From CTSoil-075 sp964292325 (GTDB taxonomy: Bacteria > Bacillota > Negativicutes > DSM-13327): a DNA stretch of 64,000 bases. Each line of letters starts with the position of its first letter. The stretch's first letter is position 1. The notes beneath the pieces were generated by a model, which was not told where the DNA came from, ran no database searches, and saw only the letters and a program-made list of their open reading frames with translations. The translations under genes were made by a program, and so were the position numbers. Below are positions 50,691-60,209 of this stretch, one piece after another. Location of the stretch: positions 1 through 64,000 of the forward strand of contig CAXYVG010000001.1 of NCBI GenBank assembly GCA_964292325.1, read 5' to 3'.

Positions 50691-51854
50691 TTACCTCTTT
50701 TCTGCTTTACTACTTGTGATCTCCATACCACTTTTTAGTATCTGGCATAATCTTTCTGTTGCCTTTTTTATCAGTTCAGCAGCACCCGTCATACAGTTTT
50801 CCAGCGTCATAGGACGCGAAATAATACTCATGACTCCGTTAATTCCAGACTGCAATACTTCCTCATAGCGTTCGCCTAAACTACCAGATAAACAAAAAGT
50901 TGGAACCTGATGACTCTTTGCGATTTTTGCTACACCAACTGGTGCTTTACCATAAGCAGTTTGAAAATCAGTACACCCTTCACCAGTAATTACAAAGTCT
51001 GCTGTTTTTACAATATCCGAAAACCGTACTGCCTCAAGTACGATATCAACACCTGGTAACAATTTTGCGTTGGTGAAAAATAACAACCCAGCTCCTAGAC
51101 CTCCAGCAGCCCCTGCGCCTGGACAGTCAGCCACATCTCTTCCTGTAGCCTTTTTTACTATAGCAGCATAGCCAGCAAGTGCAGCATCCAGTTCTGCAAT
51201 CATTTCTGGAGTGGCGCCTTTTTGCGGTCCATACACTGCACTTGCGCCGCGTGGACCACATAAAGGATTATCAACATCACAAGCCACTACAATTGTCGAT
51301 TCATTCAAACGAGGATCAATCTGACTTACATCAATTTTCACTAACTGTTCTAATGCAGCTCCACCGCTTGGCAGGGAATTCCCAACGCCATCAAGGAATT
51401 TTACGCCAAGCGCCCTTGCCATTCCCATGCCTCCATCATTGGTTGCACTACCACCAATACCAATAATCAATTTACGGATTCCTCGATCAAGAACGGCTTT
51501 TATTAATTGTCCTGTGCCATAAGTAGTTGTAATACGAGGATCACGTTTTTCCGGAGGTACAAGCGGCAAGCCGGAAGCAGCAGCCATCTCAATCACTGCT
51601 GTTTCACCATCACCAAGGATTCCAAAACAAGCTTGTACAGAATCTCCTAATGGTCCAATTACTTTTTCTTCAATCAACTGACCGCCAGTAGCTACAAGAA
51701 GCGCTTCAATCGTCCCTTCTCCGCCATCTGCGATCGGCACTTTAATCACCTCAGCATCTGGGAAAATCGATAATATTCCTTCTTCCATAGCATTTGCTAC
51801 ATTTACCGCAGATGCACTTCCCTTATAAGAATCTGGAGCTACAACAATACGCAT
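50691..51854 (-). CDS. glxK: Glycerate 2-kinase
   Basis: Phosphorylates D-glycerate to 2-phosphoglycerate. Conserved N-terminus MRIVVAPDSYKGSASA; GGEGTIEALL; GIGGSATNDGGMGMARALG; and VITGEGCTDFQTAYGKAPVGVAKIA. The length of 387 residues is typical. The ATG at 51854 is well placed behind AGGAAG; the upstream GTG overlaps that RBS. First gene of the glxK-lrgA-lrgB operon. The regulatory region upstream is 315 bases and contains an AT-rich palindrome. Confidence 0.93.
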   Translation of the reverse strand: MRIVVAPDSYKGSASAVNVANAMEEGILSIFPDAEVIKVPIADGGEGTIEALLVATGGQLIEEKVIGPLGDSVQACFGILGDGETAVIEMAAASGLPLVPPEKRDPRITTTYGTGQLIKAVLDRGIRKLIIGIGGSATNDGGMGMARALGVKFLDGVGNSLPSGGAALEQLVKIDVSQIDPRLNESTIVVACDVDNPLCGPRGASAVYGPQKGATPEMIAELDAALAGYAAIVKKATGRDVADCPGAGAAGGLGAGLLFFTNAKLLPGVDIVLEAVRFSDIVKTADFVITGEGCTDFQTAYGKAPVGVAKIAKSHQVPTFCLSGSLGERYEEVLQSGINGVMSIISRPMTLENCMTGAAELIKKATERLCQILKSGMEITSSKAEKR

Positions 51855-52169
51855 ATCTTTCACTTCCTTTATTTAATAAAAACTCAATTCACTCTTGCTA
51901 AACACTTTTCAAAAATAAACCCTTTCATTACTCTACAAGAAATACGATTATTGTAGATAGTCAATTTGGGAACTTCAATAGAACCCCTCATCAAAAGACA
52001 AGGAGTAACTTTATCGGAATATATTTGAAAAAAGATGGAATACAAACAAATAACAACTCTGCCAAGTTAAAATAGAATAAAATTCCACATATAGAAATAT
52101 AATTTCATATATTGATAATTTATTTCTAATATAGAATATATTCTATATTATTATAACAAAATCCTTCTT
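51855..52169. other. Intergenic region between spoIVB and glxK
   Basis: 315 bases without a credible gene. It is very AT-rich, and its left part should contain the glxK promoter, which I could not define. Its right part holds several copies of TATAGAAATAT/AATATAGAATAT-like sequence and a perfect palindrome at 52129-52150. No GC-rich terminator for spoIVB is seen. Confidence 0.7.
52129..52150. repeat. Perfect 22-bp AT palindrome
   Basis: AATATAGAATA followed by its exact inverse complement TATTCTATATT. It lies 20 bases after the spoIVB stop codon. It could be an operator, or a weak terminator for spoIVB; neither can be decided from sequence. Confidence 0.6.
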
Positions 52170-53591
52170 TTAAATAAGTATTTTACATTTGCCTTTTACA
52201 ATACTTTTAGAACTATAAAACGAGCAATTCGGCACCTTCAAATTCCCTACAAAAAAAGAGCTAGAAAACGTGAAAAGTTTTCTAGCTACTTTATTTTCAT
52301 TTTTGGGAACAACTCCCACTTCCATTAGCATCCAATCAACAAAGCATCCATATCCTTTTGTAGGATCATGAACAAAAACGTGTGTTACTGCACCTACAAT
52401 CTTACCATTTTGGATAATCGGGCTACCGCTCATGCCTTGTACTATACCACCGGTTTTTTCCAGTAAAGATGGATCGGTCACTTTGATGACAAGTCCTTTT
52501 CCCTCAGGAGATTCTTGTAAATTAATTTTTTGAATTTCAATATGAAATCGTTCAATCTGTTGCCCATCTACCACTGTTAATATTTCAGCATCACCAATTT
52601 GAACCTGATTCATAGAAGCTACTGGTATGGCTTCAGAATATAATTCATTAGGAAGAGCATGATTCATCTTTCCATATATACCAAATTTCGTATTTTTTTG
52701 TATATTTCCTAGTAGCTTATCCTCCTCAATAAATACACCAATTTTCTCACCAGGTTGTCCCCTTATTCCCTGCTGTATGCCCGATACTGTTGCGGATACA
52801 ATTTTTCCTTGCTCACAATCAATCGGTTGATTGGTATCACTATCCGTAATAATATGTCCTAAAGCACCATAAGCATGTGAGTCAGGATCATAAAAGGTTA
52901 ATGTCCCTACGCCAGCAACGCTATCTCTTACAAATAATCCGATTCTATAGCGTTTTGTATCATCACATAGTACTGGTTTTAATTGAATATTCATTTGCTC
53001 TTCACCACGTTTTAAACATATATCTAATTCACTTTCTTCCTTACCACTACTATCAATCACTTCTGCCACTTGGTTATCACTTTGTACCGCAATGCCATTG
53101 ATACTTAAAATCACATCACCAATATGAATTCCCGCATCTTTAGCTGGCGACACTTCGCCTTCATTTCCAGTAACAATTGGTGAAATACCAACAACAATAA
53201 CACCACGAGAATGCAATACGACACCAATCGAATGACCTCCAGGAATTAATTTTAGCGAAGGTACAACATCAACCTGCACGGTTCTGATTGGTACAAGACC
53301 GAGAAACCTAAACTGCACGATAGACTTGCCTACTTTTAAGGTTTCTAAAAAAACAGGCCTAGATAATGAATAATTAGAAAGGGGCAGCTGCACTTTTATA
53401 CTTTGTTCATATTCGGGACTAATACTTAGAGTTAAAGGAAAATTTACGGTAAACGAAGATTTTTCTCCTTCAATAATCCGCATATGAGGTGGCAGACCAT
53501 AAATAGCACGAAACTGCGGGGAAAAACAGAATGCGATAATCAATGCAGCGATGCACATTCCAAGTATGGAACGATACTTCATGTTTATCAT
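52170..53591 (-). CDS. spoIVB: SpoIVB signalling serine peptidase
   Basis: Secreted from the forespore to trigger pro-SigK processing by cleaving SpoIVFA. It has an N-terminal anchor (GMCIAALIIAFCFSP), a PDZ domain (about residues 115-190, DAGIHIGDVILSINGIAV) and the SpoIVB peptidase domain. The catalytic His sits in YGALGHIITDSD and the catalytic Ser in QGMSGSPIIQ. A final Asp lies in CFVDWML. It is longer than the Bacillus protein because of a C-terminal tail of about 40 residues, cysteine-containing and basic. Confidence 0.94.
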   Translation of the reverse strand: MINMKYRSILGMCIAALIIAFCFSPQFRAIYGLPPHMRIIEGEKSSFTVNFPLTLSISPEYEQSIKVQLPLSNYSLSRPVFLETLKVGKSIVQFRFLGLVPIRTVQVDVVPSLKLIPGGHSIGVVLHSRGVIVVGISPIVTGNEGEVSPAKDAGIHIGDVILSINGIAVQSDNQVAEVIDSSGKEESELDICLKRGEEQMNIQLKPVLCDDTKRYRIGLFVRDSVAGVGTLTFYDPDSHAYGALGHIITDSDTNQPIDCEQGKIVSATVSGIQQGIRGQPGEKIGVFIEEDKLLGNIQKNTKFGIYGKMNHALPNELYSEAIPVASMNQVQIGDAEILTVVDGQQIERFHIEIQKINLQESPEGKGLVIKVTDPSLLEKTGGIVQGMSGSPIIQNGKIVGAVTHVFVHDPTKGYGCFVDWMLMEVGVVPKNENKVARKLFTFSSSFFVGNLKVPNCSFYSSKSIVKGKCKILI

Positions 53592-53744
53592 GCTTTTGTC
53601 ATCAACCCCTTATACCCGATTTTAAGAAAAAACTTGGTTTCTTTCTCTTCTACTTTAAACATTCCCGTTTTTTTTAATGATTATTCTGTTGTTTCGGGTG
53701 TATATTAACTTAAAATCTGGTTTTCAGAGATTTTGGCGCAAAAA

Positions 53745-53770
53745 AAGACGCCAGCTCATGCTTGCGTCTT
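53745..53770 (-). terminator. Intrinsic terminator after recN
   Basis: Stem AAGACGC / GCGTCTT with a 12-base loop and a run of seven T on the minus strand. The recN stop codon lies within it. Confidence 0.8.
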
Positions 53771-55471
53771 ATTTTTCCATTTTTCTTTTTTAGAAAGTGC
53801 CGATTCAAACATTTGAGTCGCATTCTCCACTGCAATTTGTGTAATTTCATTTCCAGAAATCATTCTCGTTAATTCCAGTAGCTGCTCCTCTTTGGTCAAC
53901 TGCCTAATAATCGTATACGTCCGCTTTCCATCTACCTGCTTTTGAAGATAAATATGAAGATCTGCCATACAAGCAATTTGTGGTAGATGAGTAATACATA
54001 GCACTTGTCTTGCACTAGCAATGCGAGCTACTTTCTCAGCTACCATGTGCCCCGCTTGTCCACCAATACCAGCATCGATTTCATCAAATACCATAATGCC
54101 AACGGCATCACGGTACGCACAAACTGTTTTAATTGCTAAAGCGATTCGCGAAAGCTCTCCACCTGATGCAATCTTATGTAGCATTTTAGGCTGCTCTCCT
54201 AAATTTGCTGAAAATAAAAAGGCGACTTCATTCTGGCCACTAGCAGTAAATTGAGATGTTGATGTAACTTCAATAATAAATCGAGCATTTGGCATACCCA
54301 AATCGACTAAATGTCCACAAATCTGCTTCATCAGTTCCATTGCCGATTGTTGTCTTAGCCGATCCAGTTCACTAGCTAAATCTGTCAACTTACTTTCTAA
54401 TTGTTCTTGCTGTTTACCCAATTTAGCAATTTTTTGATCATAATTATTAATATCGGCTAATTCTAAGGTTGCTTGCTTATAATAAGCTAGTATCTCGGCA
54501 ATCGTAGTTCCATACTTCTTTTTTAATTTATAAATTACATCTACACGCTCTTGCAGTTCGGCTAAATACTGCGGATTAAATTCAATTTCATCACCATAAG
54601 TTCGCAGTTCCGTACAATGTTCCTCTAACTGATATAAAGCATCACTAACCCCTGTAAGTTGACTTTGCACTCTTGGATCATAACGAACCGCAATTTCGAG
54701 TTCACGTTTTACCTCTGCCAAATCCGATAAAACACCACTTGAGCCATCACTACCTTGGTCGAGCAGTATGTAAGCACGGTTTAGCGCACTCGCAATTTTT
54801 TCAGCATTCGCGAGTACCAGTATTTTCTGTTCTAGTTCTTCATCCTCATGTAATCGTAAGGTAGCAGCAGCAATTTCTTGAGTTTGCCAATTCAGCATAT
54901 CAATTCGTTGCGCTCGTTCTCGTGAGTTTTGTTCAAGCAATGAGAGTTCTTTGATTAATTCTAGCCAACTATTATACGTTGCGCGATACTGTTCAAGCAC
55001 CACTTTTGTTGTATCATCTAACGCATCTAGCATTGTTAAATAGGCCTCTGGTCGCAGTAAAGCTTGATTTTCATGTTGTCCATGCATATCAACCAGTTTT
55101 TCGCCAATCTGGCGTAACGTACTCACCGTAATATGGCAACCATTGATTAAAATGGTATTCTTCCCCTGACGCGAGAAACGACGACTGATAATAATCGCTT
55201 TATCATCATCCACCATTATGCCTTGCTCTTCTACTAAATTATGAATAGAAGGTAGCTGTGAAATATCAAATACCGCTTCAACACGAAAAAAATCACAACC
55301 AGTACGAATCGAATCTACGGAAGCTCTACTGCCTAAAATAACACTTACTGCATCGATGAGAATTGATTTACCGGCCCCTGTTTCTCCTGTGAGTATATTG
55401 AGACCATCATCAAACTCCACCATAGCCTGTTCAAGTAATGCAAAGTTAGTAACAGCCAATGATTTTAACAC
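53756..55471 (-). CDS. recN: DNA repair protein RecN
   Basis: SMC-like ATPase acting early in double-strand break repair. Walker A is LTGETGAGKSILIDAVSVILG at residues 30-50. A central coiled-coil region follows (residues about 150-390), then the signature LHKIASGGELSRIALAIK and Walker B IMVFDEIDAGIGG. The length of 571 residues is typical. GTG start with TAGGAG upstream. It is located after argR in the conserved argR-recN-spoIVB order. Confidence 0.97.
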   Translation of the reverse strand: MLKSLAVTNFALLEQAMVEFDDGLNILTGETGAGKSILIDAVSVILGSRASVDSIRTGCDFFRVEAVFDISQLPSIHNLVEEQGIMVDDDKAIIISRRFSRQGKNTILINGCHITVSTLRQIGEKLVDMHGQHENQALLRPEAYLTMLDALDDTTKVVLEQYRATYNSWLELIKELSLLEQNSRERAQRIDMLNWQTQEIAAATLRLHEDEELEQKILVLANAEKIASALNRAYILLDQGSDGSSGVLSDLAEVKRELEIAVRYDPRVQSQLTGVSDALYQLEEHCTELRTYGDEIEFNPQYLAELQERVDVIYKLKKKYGTTIAEILAYYKQATLELADINNYDQKIAKLGKQQEQLESKLTDLASELDRLRQQSAMELMKQICGHLVDLGMPNARFIIEVTSTSQFTASGQNEVAFLFSANLGEQPKMLHKIASGGELSRIALAIKTVCAYRDAVGIMVFDEIDAGIGGQAGHMVAEKVARIASARQVLCITHLPQIACMADLHIYLQKQVDGKRTYTIIRQLTKEEQLLELTRMISGNEITQIAVENATQMFESALSKKEKWKNKTQA

Positions 55472-55489
55472 TTTTTTCGCTCCTACCCT

Positions 55490-55942
55490 TTAATTTGATA
55501 ATGCCAGTAATTTTGTCATAACCTTCGATACGGCATCCATCGGTTTTACTACGACCAATATATTATCATCACCAGCTACAGTACCAATGATATCTGGCCA
55601 TTTACTATTATCAATAGCCGCAGCTACGGCCTGAGCAGTTCCTGGCAATGTTTTGATCACCACAATATTTCCACTATGATCCATGCCAACAACAGAATCT
55701 TGGAAAATCCGCTCCATCCGGGGCTGTAAAAAAGCAGAATTACTTTCTACAGGAAAGGCATACCGATAACGTCCTTCCCCGACGGGAACTTTAATCAACA
55801 TTAATTCTTTAATATCCCGCGATACAGTCGCTTGTGTCACTTTAATTGATTCTTTGCACAATGCTTCTGCTAATTCTTCTTGTGTCTCAATGATATGGTT
55901 TTCAACAATTTTTTTTATAGTAGCGTGCCGTAATGTTTTCAA
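55490..55942 (-). CDS. argR: Arginine repressor ArgR
   Basis: Transcription factor controlling arginine synthesis and breakdown. The N-terminal winged helix (KTLRHATIKKIVENHIIETQEELAEAL, then VTQATVSRDIKELMLIKVP) is joined to a C-terminal hexamerisation and arginine-binding domain (GTAQAVAAAIDNSKWPDIIGTVAGDDNILVVV). The frame opens at 55996, but the TTG at 55942 gives the family-typical 150 residues and has AGGGGG/GAGGTG upstream. Confidence 0.93.
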   Translation of the reverse strand: MKTLRHATIKKIVENHIIETQEELAEALCKESIKVTQATVSRDIKELMLIKVPVGEGRYRYAFPVESNSAFLQPRMERIFQDSVVGMDHSGNIVVIKTLPGTAQAVAAAIDNSKWPDIIGTVAGDDNILVVVKPMDAVSKVMTKLLALSN

Positions 55943-55992
55943 GCACCTCAGCCCCCTTGCTTTTTCAAGTACCTGCCGTATATCTGACTGCC

Positions 55993-56862
55993 TCAAAAAT
56001 TAGCATCTGCTTTACCTTTCCACAATTTAGTACGCAACGTTTCATAGTAATTTCTGCCACTTAATTTAATAAATTGAGCTCTAAAGGGTGCAGGTTTAAC
56101 AAGCACCGTATCGTCCGGCAATAAATTATAAATAATTTGTCCATCAATTGTTAGTACCGCATTGTCTTGATTTGAGACCATACTTAGTTTAATCTCTTCC
56201 TGTCCGGAAACAACTAGCGATCTAGTATGTAACGCATGAGGGCAGATAGGTGTTAACACAATTACTTTTAACGTAGGATTGATAATCGGGCCACCTGCTG
56301 ATAAAGAATATCCTGTAGAACCAGTAGAAGTAGCAACAATCAAACCATCTGCTGCATAATTAGCTGTTAATTCATTATCAATATACAATCTTAATTTCAT
56401 CATCCGAGAAACACCGTTTGTAGTAATCACTACATCATTCAGAGCCACAGAGACAGGAATCGTCTTTCCCTCACGAATCACTGCCGCATCAAGCATTAAA
56501 CGTTCTTCAATCTGATATTCTCTAAGAATCAATTTATCTAATGCTACGCTCAAATCAGACAATTCAATTTCTGTCAAAAAGCCTAACTGTCCCATATTGA
56601 CTCCGCAAATCGGTATACCAGCAGCAGCAATTTCTCTAGCGGTATTCAGTAAGGTTCCATCACCGCCAAGCGTGACAGCTATTTTAATTTGATTGATCAT
56701 TGTTTCATGGCTACAAGCCAAATCTAAATAACCCATTTTTTGAGCAGTCTCATTTGATAATAAAACCCGCACACCGCGTTCCTTAAAATACTGGATCGTC
56801 CATCCTAATACCTTAATAACAGCAGGCTTCTTAATATTTGGAAATATCCCTATTGTTAACAC
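55993..56862 (-). CDS. nadK: NAD kinase
   Basis: Makes NADP from NAD. The motif GGDGTLLNTAREIA, then NDVVITTNG and the glycine-rich TSTGSTGYSLSAGGPI, are diagnostic. The open frame starts at 56901, but the GTG at 56862 sits seven bases behind GGAGG and begins the protein at (V)LTIGIFPNI. This gives 289 residues, the usual length. Located between tlyA and argR. Confidence 0.96.
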   Translation of the reverse strand: MLTIGIFPNIKKPAVIKVLGWTIQYFKERGVRVLLSNETAQKMGYLDLACSHETMINQIKIAVTLGGDGTLLNTAREIAAAGIPICGVNMGQLGFLTEIELSDLSVALDKLILREYQIEERLMLDAAVIREGKTIPVSVALNDVVITTNGVSRMMKLRLYIDNELTANYAADGLIVATSTGSTGYSLSAGGPIINPTLKVIVLTPICPHALHTRSLVVSGQEEIKLSMVSNQDNAVLTIDGQIIYNLLPDDTVLVKPAPFRAQFIKLSGRNYYETLRTKLWKGKADANF

Positions 56863-56962
56863 GCTTAATCCTCCATTATCAAAATGCATAATAAGGATCA
56901 ATCATCATCGATCATTTATCATACATATCAACTTCCTTACATATCACAGTATTCGATTTTTC

Positions 56963-57766
56963 TTATACTGCATTGGTATGGGCTTCGGTTACAATTTTTT
57001 CAATCAAGTCACTATCGACGATTAGATCACTCGAAAAATTCCCCAAATACACAAGGTATTCTATATTGCCTTCTGGCCCTTTCACTGGAGAATAAGTAAG
57101 GCCCATTACTGAGAATCCAAGTCCATAGCTAGCACTCACAATATTTTCGATAACTTCGATATGAACAATTGGATCTTTGACAACACCTTTTTTCCCAACT
57201 TTGGCTCGTCCAGCTTCAAATTGCGGCTTAATCAAAGCGACTACTATGCCCAGAGGTGATAATAACGTTTTAACAACAGGAAGGACTTTCGTTAATGAAA
57301 TAAATGCGACATCAATAGAGGCAAAATCTAAAGGCTGTCCCAAATCTGCAGTGGTCACATTGCGAATATTCGTACGTTCCATATTGACTACCCGCTCATC
57401 CGTCCTAAGAGACCAAGCCAATTGACCATAACCAACATCAATCGCATATACACGCACTGCACCATTTTTCAATGCACAATCGGTAAATCCACCTGTGGAA
57501 GCACCAATATCCGCCATTACTTTACCTGTAAGATCAATAGTAAAATGTTCTAGTGCCTTTGCTAATTTCAAGCCACCACGACTGACATAGCCAATACTAT
57601 CACCCGTAACAACAATATTGCCTTCAGCTGGCACCATTGTACCAGCCTTATCAACCCGTTGACCATTCACAAAGACTAAACCTGCCATAATGCAAGATTT
57701 AGCTCGTTCACGACTAGAAACCAATCCTTTTTCGACTAATAAAACATCTAAACGTTCTTTCTTCAT
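56963..57766 (-). CDS. tlyA: TlyA family rRNA 2'-O-methyltransferase
   Basis: An N-terminal S4 domain (KERLDVLLVEKGLVSSRERAKSCIMAG) is joined to a FtsJ-like methyltransferase domain (ADIGASTGGFTDCALKNGAVRVYAIDVGYGQL). Homologues methylate ribosomal RNA and were earlier called hemolysin A. The length of 267 residues is typical. The ATG at 57766 overlaps nothing; an in-frame GTG at 57775 would overlap the dxs stop. Its neighbours, dxs and nadK, are in the conserved order. Confidence 0.92.
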   Translation of the reverse strand: MKKERLDVLLVEKGLVSSRERAKSCIMAGLVFVNGQRVDKAGTMVPAEGNIVVTGDSIGYVSRGGLKLAKALEHFTIDLTGKVMADIGASTGGFTDCALKNGAVRVYAIDVGYGQLAWSLRTDERVVNMERTNIRNVTTADLGQPLDFASIDVAFISLTKVLPVVKTLLSPLGIVVALIKPQFEAGRAKVGKKGVVKDPIVHIEVIENIVSASYGLGFSVMGLTYSPVKGPEGNIEYLVYLGNFSSDLIVDSDLIEKIVTEAHTNAV

Positions 57767-57771
57767 TATAC

Positions 57772-59658
57772 TCACCGCATTCCAAATCTCTTCATAAAGG
57801 AACTTACTTTTGTTGCAATACCTTCGCCGTCCAAGCCGTACTTCTCTAACAATTGATTTCGTTTCCCATGTTCAATAAATTGATCAGGAAATCCCAGCCG
57901 TAACACTTTAACCCCATATAGGTTTTGCTCATTGATAAATTCAAGCACGGCTGAACCAAAGCCACCAGCTAAAATATTATCTTCAACTGTAACAATAATT
58001 CCTACATCTCGCGACAAAAGTCGTAGCATCTGTTCATCTAAAGGTTTGATAAACCTAGCATTAACAACTCCCGCCCTAATGCCTTGAAGTTCTAATAACT
58101 CACTGGCCTGGCAACACGGCTGCACCATAACACCAGCAGCAAAGAATACAACATCATTGCCGCGTCTTAACTGTTCAGCAGCACCAATCGCCAGTTGCGA
58201 GCATGGTTTATCAATCGGAACACCTAGTCCACTGCCGCGCGGATAACGAAGCGCAACGGGACCATTCATCTTCGTTGCCGTCAAAATCATATTTCGCAGT
58301 TCATTTTCATCTTTGGGCGCCATAAATACAAGATTGGGAAGATGGCGCAAATAACTATAATCAAATACTCCATGATGTGTTGGTCCATCTTCACCAACAA
58401 TCCCTGCACGATCTAAGGCTAATATAACGGGAAGCTTTTGCAAACAAACATCATGTAATATTTGATCATATGCTCGTTGGGCAAAGGTAGAATAAAGAAC
58501 CACGACTGGTTTCAATCCTCTTATTGCCATACCTGCCGCCATTGTAACCGCATTCTGCTCAGCAATTCCTACATCAAAAAAGCGATCAGGAAACTCATTT
58601 GCAAATTTTTTAAGACCCGTACCTTCTGGCATCGCTGCTGTGATTGCTACAATACGTGGATCTTCCTTTGCCAAAGCAATCAGTGTATCGCCAAAAACAC
58701 TAGTATAAGTCGGATTATTGCCGCTTTTGAAGACTTCACCTGTTTCGACACAATATGGTCCAACACCGTGAAATTTACCTGGGTTACATTCTGCAGGCTT
58801 ATATCCCTTTCCTTTACAGGTAAGAATATGGATCAATATCGGCCCTTGCATACCTTTTGCTTTTTCCAGAACCTCAGTCAAAATCGTTAAATTATGTCCA
58901 TCAATAGGACCGATATAATTAAAACCCAATTCTTCAAATAACATACCAGGTACTAATAAGTAACGTACACTATCCTTTAATCTCTCTACAGTCCGCACTA
59001 CATGCTCACCAATGCTTGGAATCTTGCGCAATAAAAATTCAATATCTTTTTTTACTTTCTTATAAGAAGGTTCCGTCCGCATTTTGGATAAATACTCAGA
59101 AATGGCACCAACATTTTTAGCAATCGACATCTCATTATCATTGAGAATAACAATCATATTGGTTCCTGTATGTCCCGCATGATTTAAAGCTTCATAGGCT
59201 TGTCCACCCGTTAATGATCCATCACCAATTACGGCAATGACGTTATTTTTTCCGCCCTCTATATCACGGGCTAGTGCCATGCCTAGAGCTGCTGATATAG
59301 ATGTACTAGAGTGTCCTGTACCAAAAGAATCATGCTCACTTTCACTCGGCTTAGGAAAACCACTAATCCCATCAAACTGGCGTAATGTAGAAAACTTACT
59401 ATATCTACCCGTTATGATTTTATGTACATAAGCCTGATGACCAACATCCCATACTATCTTATCAACAGGGCTATTAAAAACTTTATGTATAGCAAGAGTC
59501 ATTTCAACGACGCCTAAATTTGGTGCCAAATGACCACCCGTTTCTGAAACGGAACAGATTAGAAAATGTCTTATTTCTTCCGCTAACAGTTGCATTTTTT
59601 CAATCGAAAATTTTTTTAAATCTTGAGGACTGTTAACGCTCTCAAGTATTGTTTTCAA
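57772..59658 (-). CDS. dxs: 1-deoxy-D-xylulose-5-phosphate synthase
   Basis: First enzyme of the MEP isoprenoid pathway, a thiamine-diphosphate transketolase-type enzyme. The TPP motif begins GDGSLTGGQAYEALNHAG and ends NDNEMSIAKN. The pyrimidine-domain motif reads DVGIAEQNAVTMAAGMA, followed by DRAGIVGEDGPTHHGVFD. The open frame starts at 59700, but the TTG at 59658 has AGAAGGT upstream and gives a 628-residue protein that aligns with the family start. ispA, also in this cluster, and the distant ispH and fni act in the same pathway. Confidence 0.96.
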   Translation of the reverse strand: MKTILESVNSPQDLKKFSIEKMQLLAEEIRHFLICSVSETGGHLAPNLGVVEMTLAIHKVFNSPVDKIVWDVGHQAYVHKIITGRYSKFSTLRQFDGISGFPKPSESEHDSFGTGHSSTSISAALGMALARDIEGGKNNVIAVIGDGSLTGGQAYEALNHAGHTGTNMIVILNDNEMSIAKNVGAISEYLSKMRTEPSYKKVKKDIEFLLRKIPSIGEHVVRTVERLKDSVRYLLVPGMLFEELGFNYIGPIDGHNLTILTEVLEKAKGMQGPILIHILTCKGKGYKPAECNPGKFHGVGPYCVETGEVFKSGNNPTYTSVFGDTLIALAKEDPRIVAITAAMPEGTGLKKFANEFPDRFFDVGIAEQNAVTMAAGMAIRGLKPVVVLYSTFAQRAYDQILHDVCLQKLPVILALDRAGIVGEDGPTHHGVFDYSYLRHLPNLVFMAPKDENELRNMILTATKMNGPVALRYPRGSGLGVPIDKPCSQLAIGAAEQLRRGNDVVFFAAGVMVQPCCQASELLELQGIRAGVVNARFIKPLDEQMLRLLSRDVGIIVTVEDNILAGGFGSAVLEFINEQNLYGVKVLRLGFPDQFIEHGKRNQLLEKYGLDGEGIATKVSSFMKRFGMR

Positions 59659-59740
59659 ATGTAACGACCTTCTTTCGGTAACAACCCATACTTTATTCAA
59701 CCATTATATCATATACGAATCTCTTTACTGTACGCTTTCA

Positions 59741-60199
59741 TTATCTAAAAAAACTATTAAATCCATAAGCCATTATAATTCCGAGTAAGGCTCCTGCAAA
59801 TACCTCAATTGGCGAATGTCCTAATAATTCTTTTAACGTGATATCACGTACCGTATGTTCCACTCGTAATTGCCTAACTAGTTTATTAATGACCTTCGCC
59901 TGCTTACCAGCTGCTCTACGTACACCAGTAGCATCATACATCACGATACCTGCCAGTACAATAGCAACGGCAAATAAAGACGAAGAAAAACCATCATGTA
60001 ACCCTACAGCCCATGCTAAACTTACAATTAAAGCAGTATGGGAACTCGGCATTCCACCAGCCCCTACTAACCGCTTTAAATTTACAGTACCATGTTTCCA
60101 GTAAGAAGTAAAAGTCTTAAGAATTTGTGCACTGAGCCAAGCAGTCAAAGCCGTTGTTAATATAATATGATCTGCTAGTACAGCTACCAGTTCTGTCAC
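59741..60199 (-). CDS. Divergent PAP2 family protein (YuiD-like)
   Basis: A membrane protein of about 152 residues with four hydrophobic segments. The family motif GGMPSSHTALIVSLAWAVG and MYDATGVRRAAGKQAKVIN mark the divergent PAP2/DUF212 group related to acid phosphatases. The substrate is unknown; a lipid or prenyl phosphate is plausible next to ispA and dxs. The GTG at 60199 behind GAGGTG is preferred over the frame start at 60208. Confidence 0.87.
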   Translation of the reverse strand: MTELVAVLADHIILTTALTAWLSAQILKTFTSYWKHGTVNLKRLVGAGGMPSSHTALIVSLAWAVGLHDGFSSSLFAVAIVLAGIVMYDATGVRRAAGKQAKVINKLVRQLRVEHTVRDITLKELLGHSPIEVFAGALLGIIMAYGFNSFFR

Positions 60200-60209
60200 T
60201 ATAAGCACC

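Noticed and set aside
53622..53650. Possible sixth copy of the interspersed repeat
   Set aside because: Only about 20 bases (AAGAAAAAACTTGGTTTC) resemble the left arm; the rest of the element is absent, so it may be a remnant or chance.
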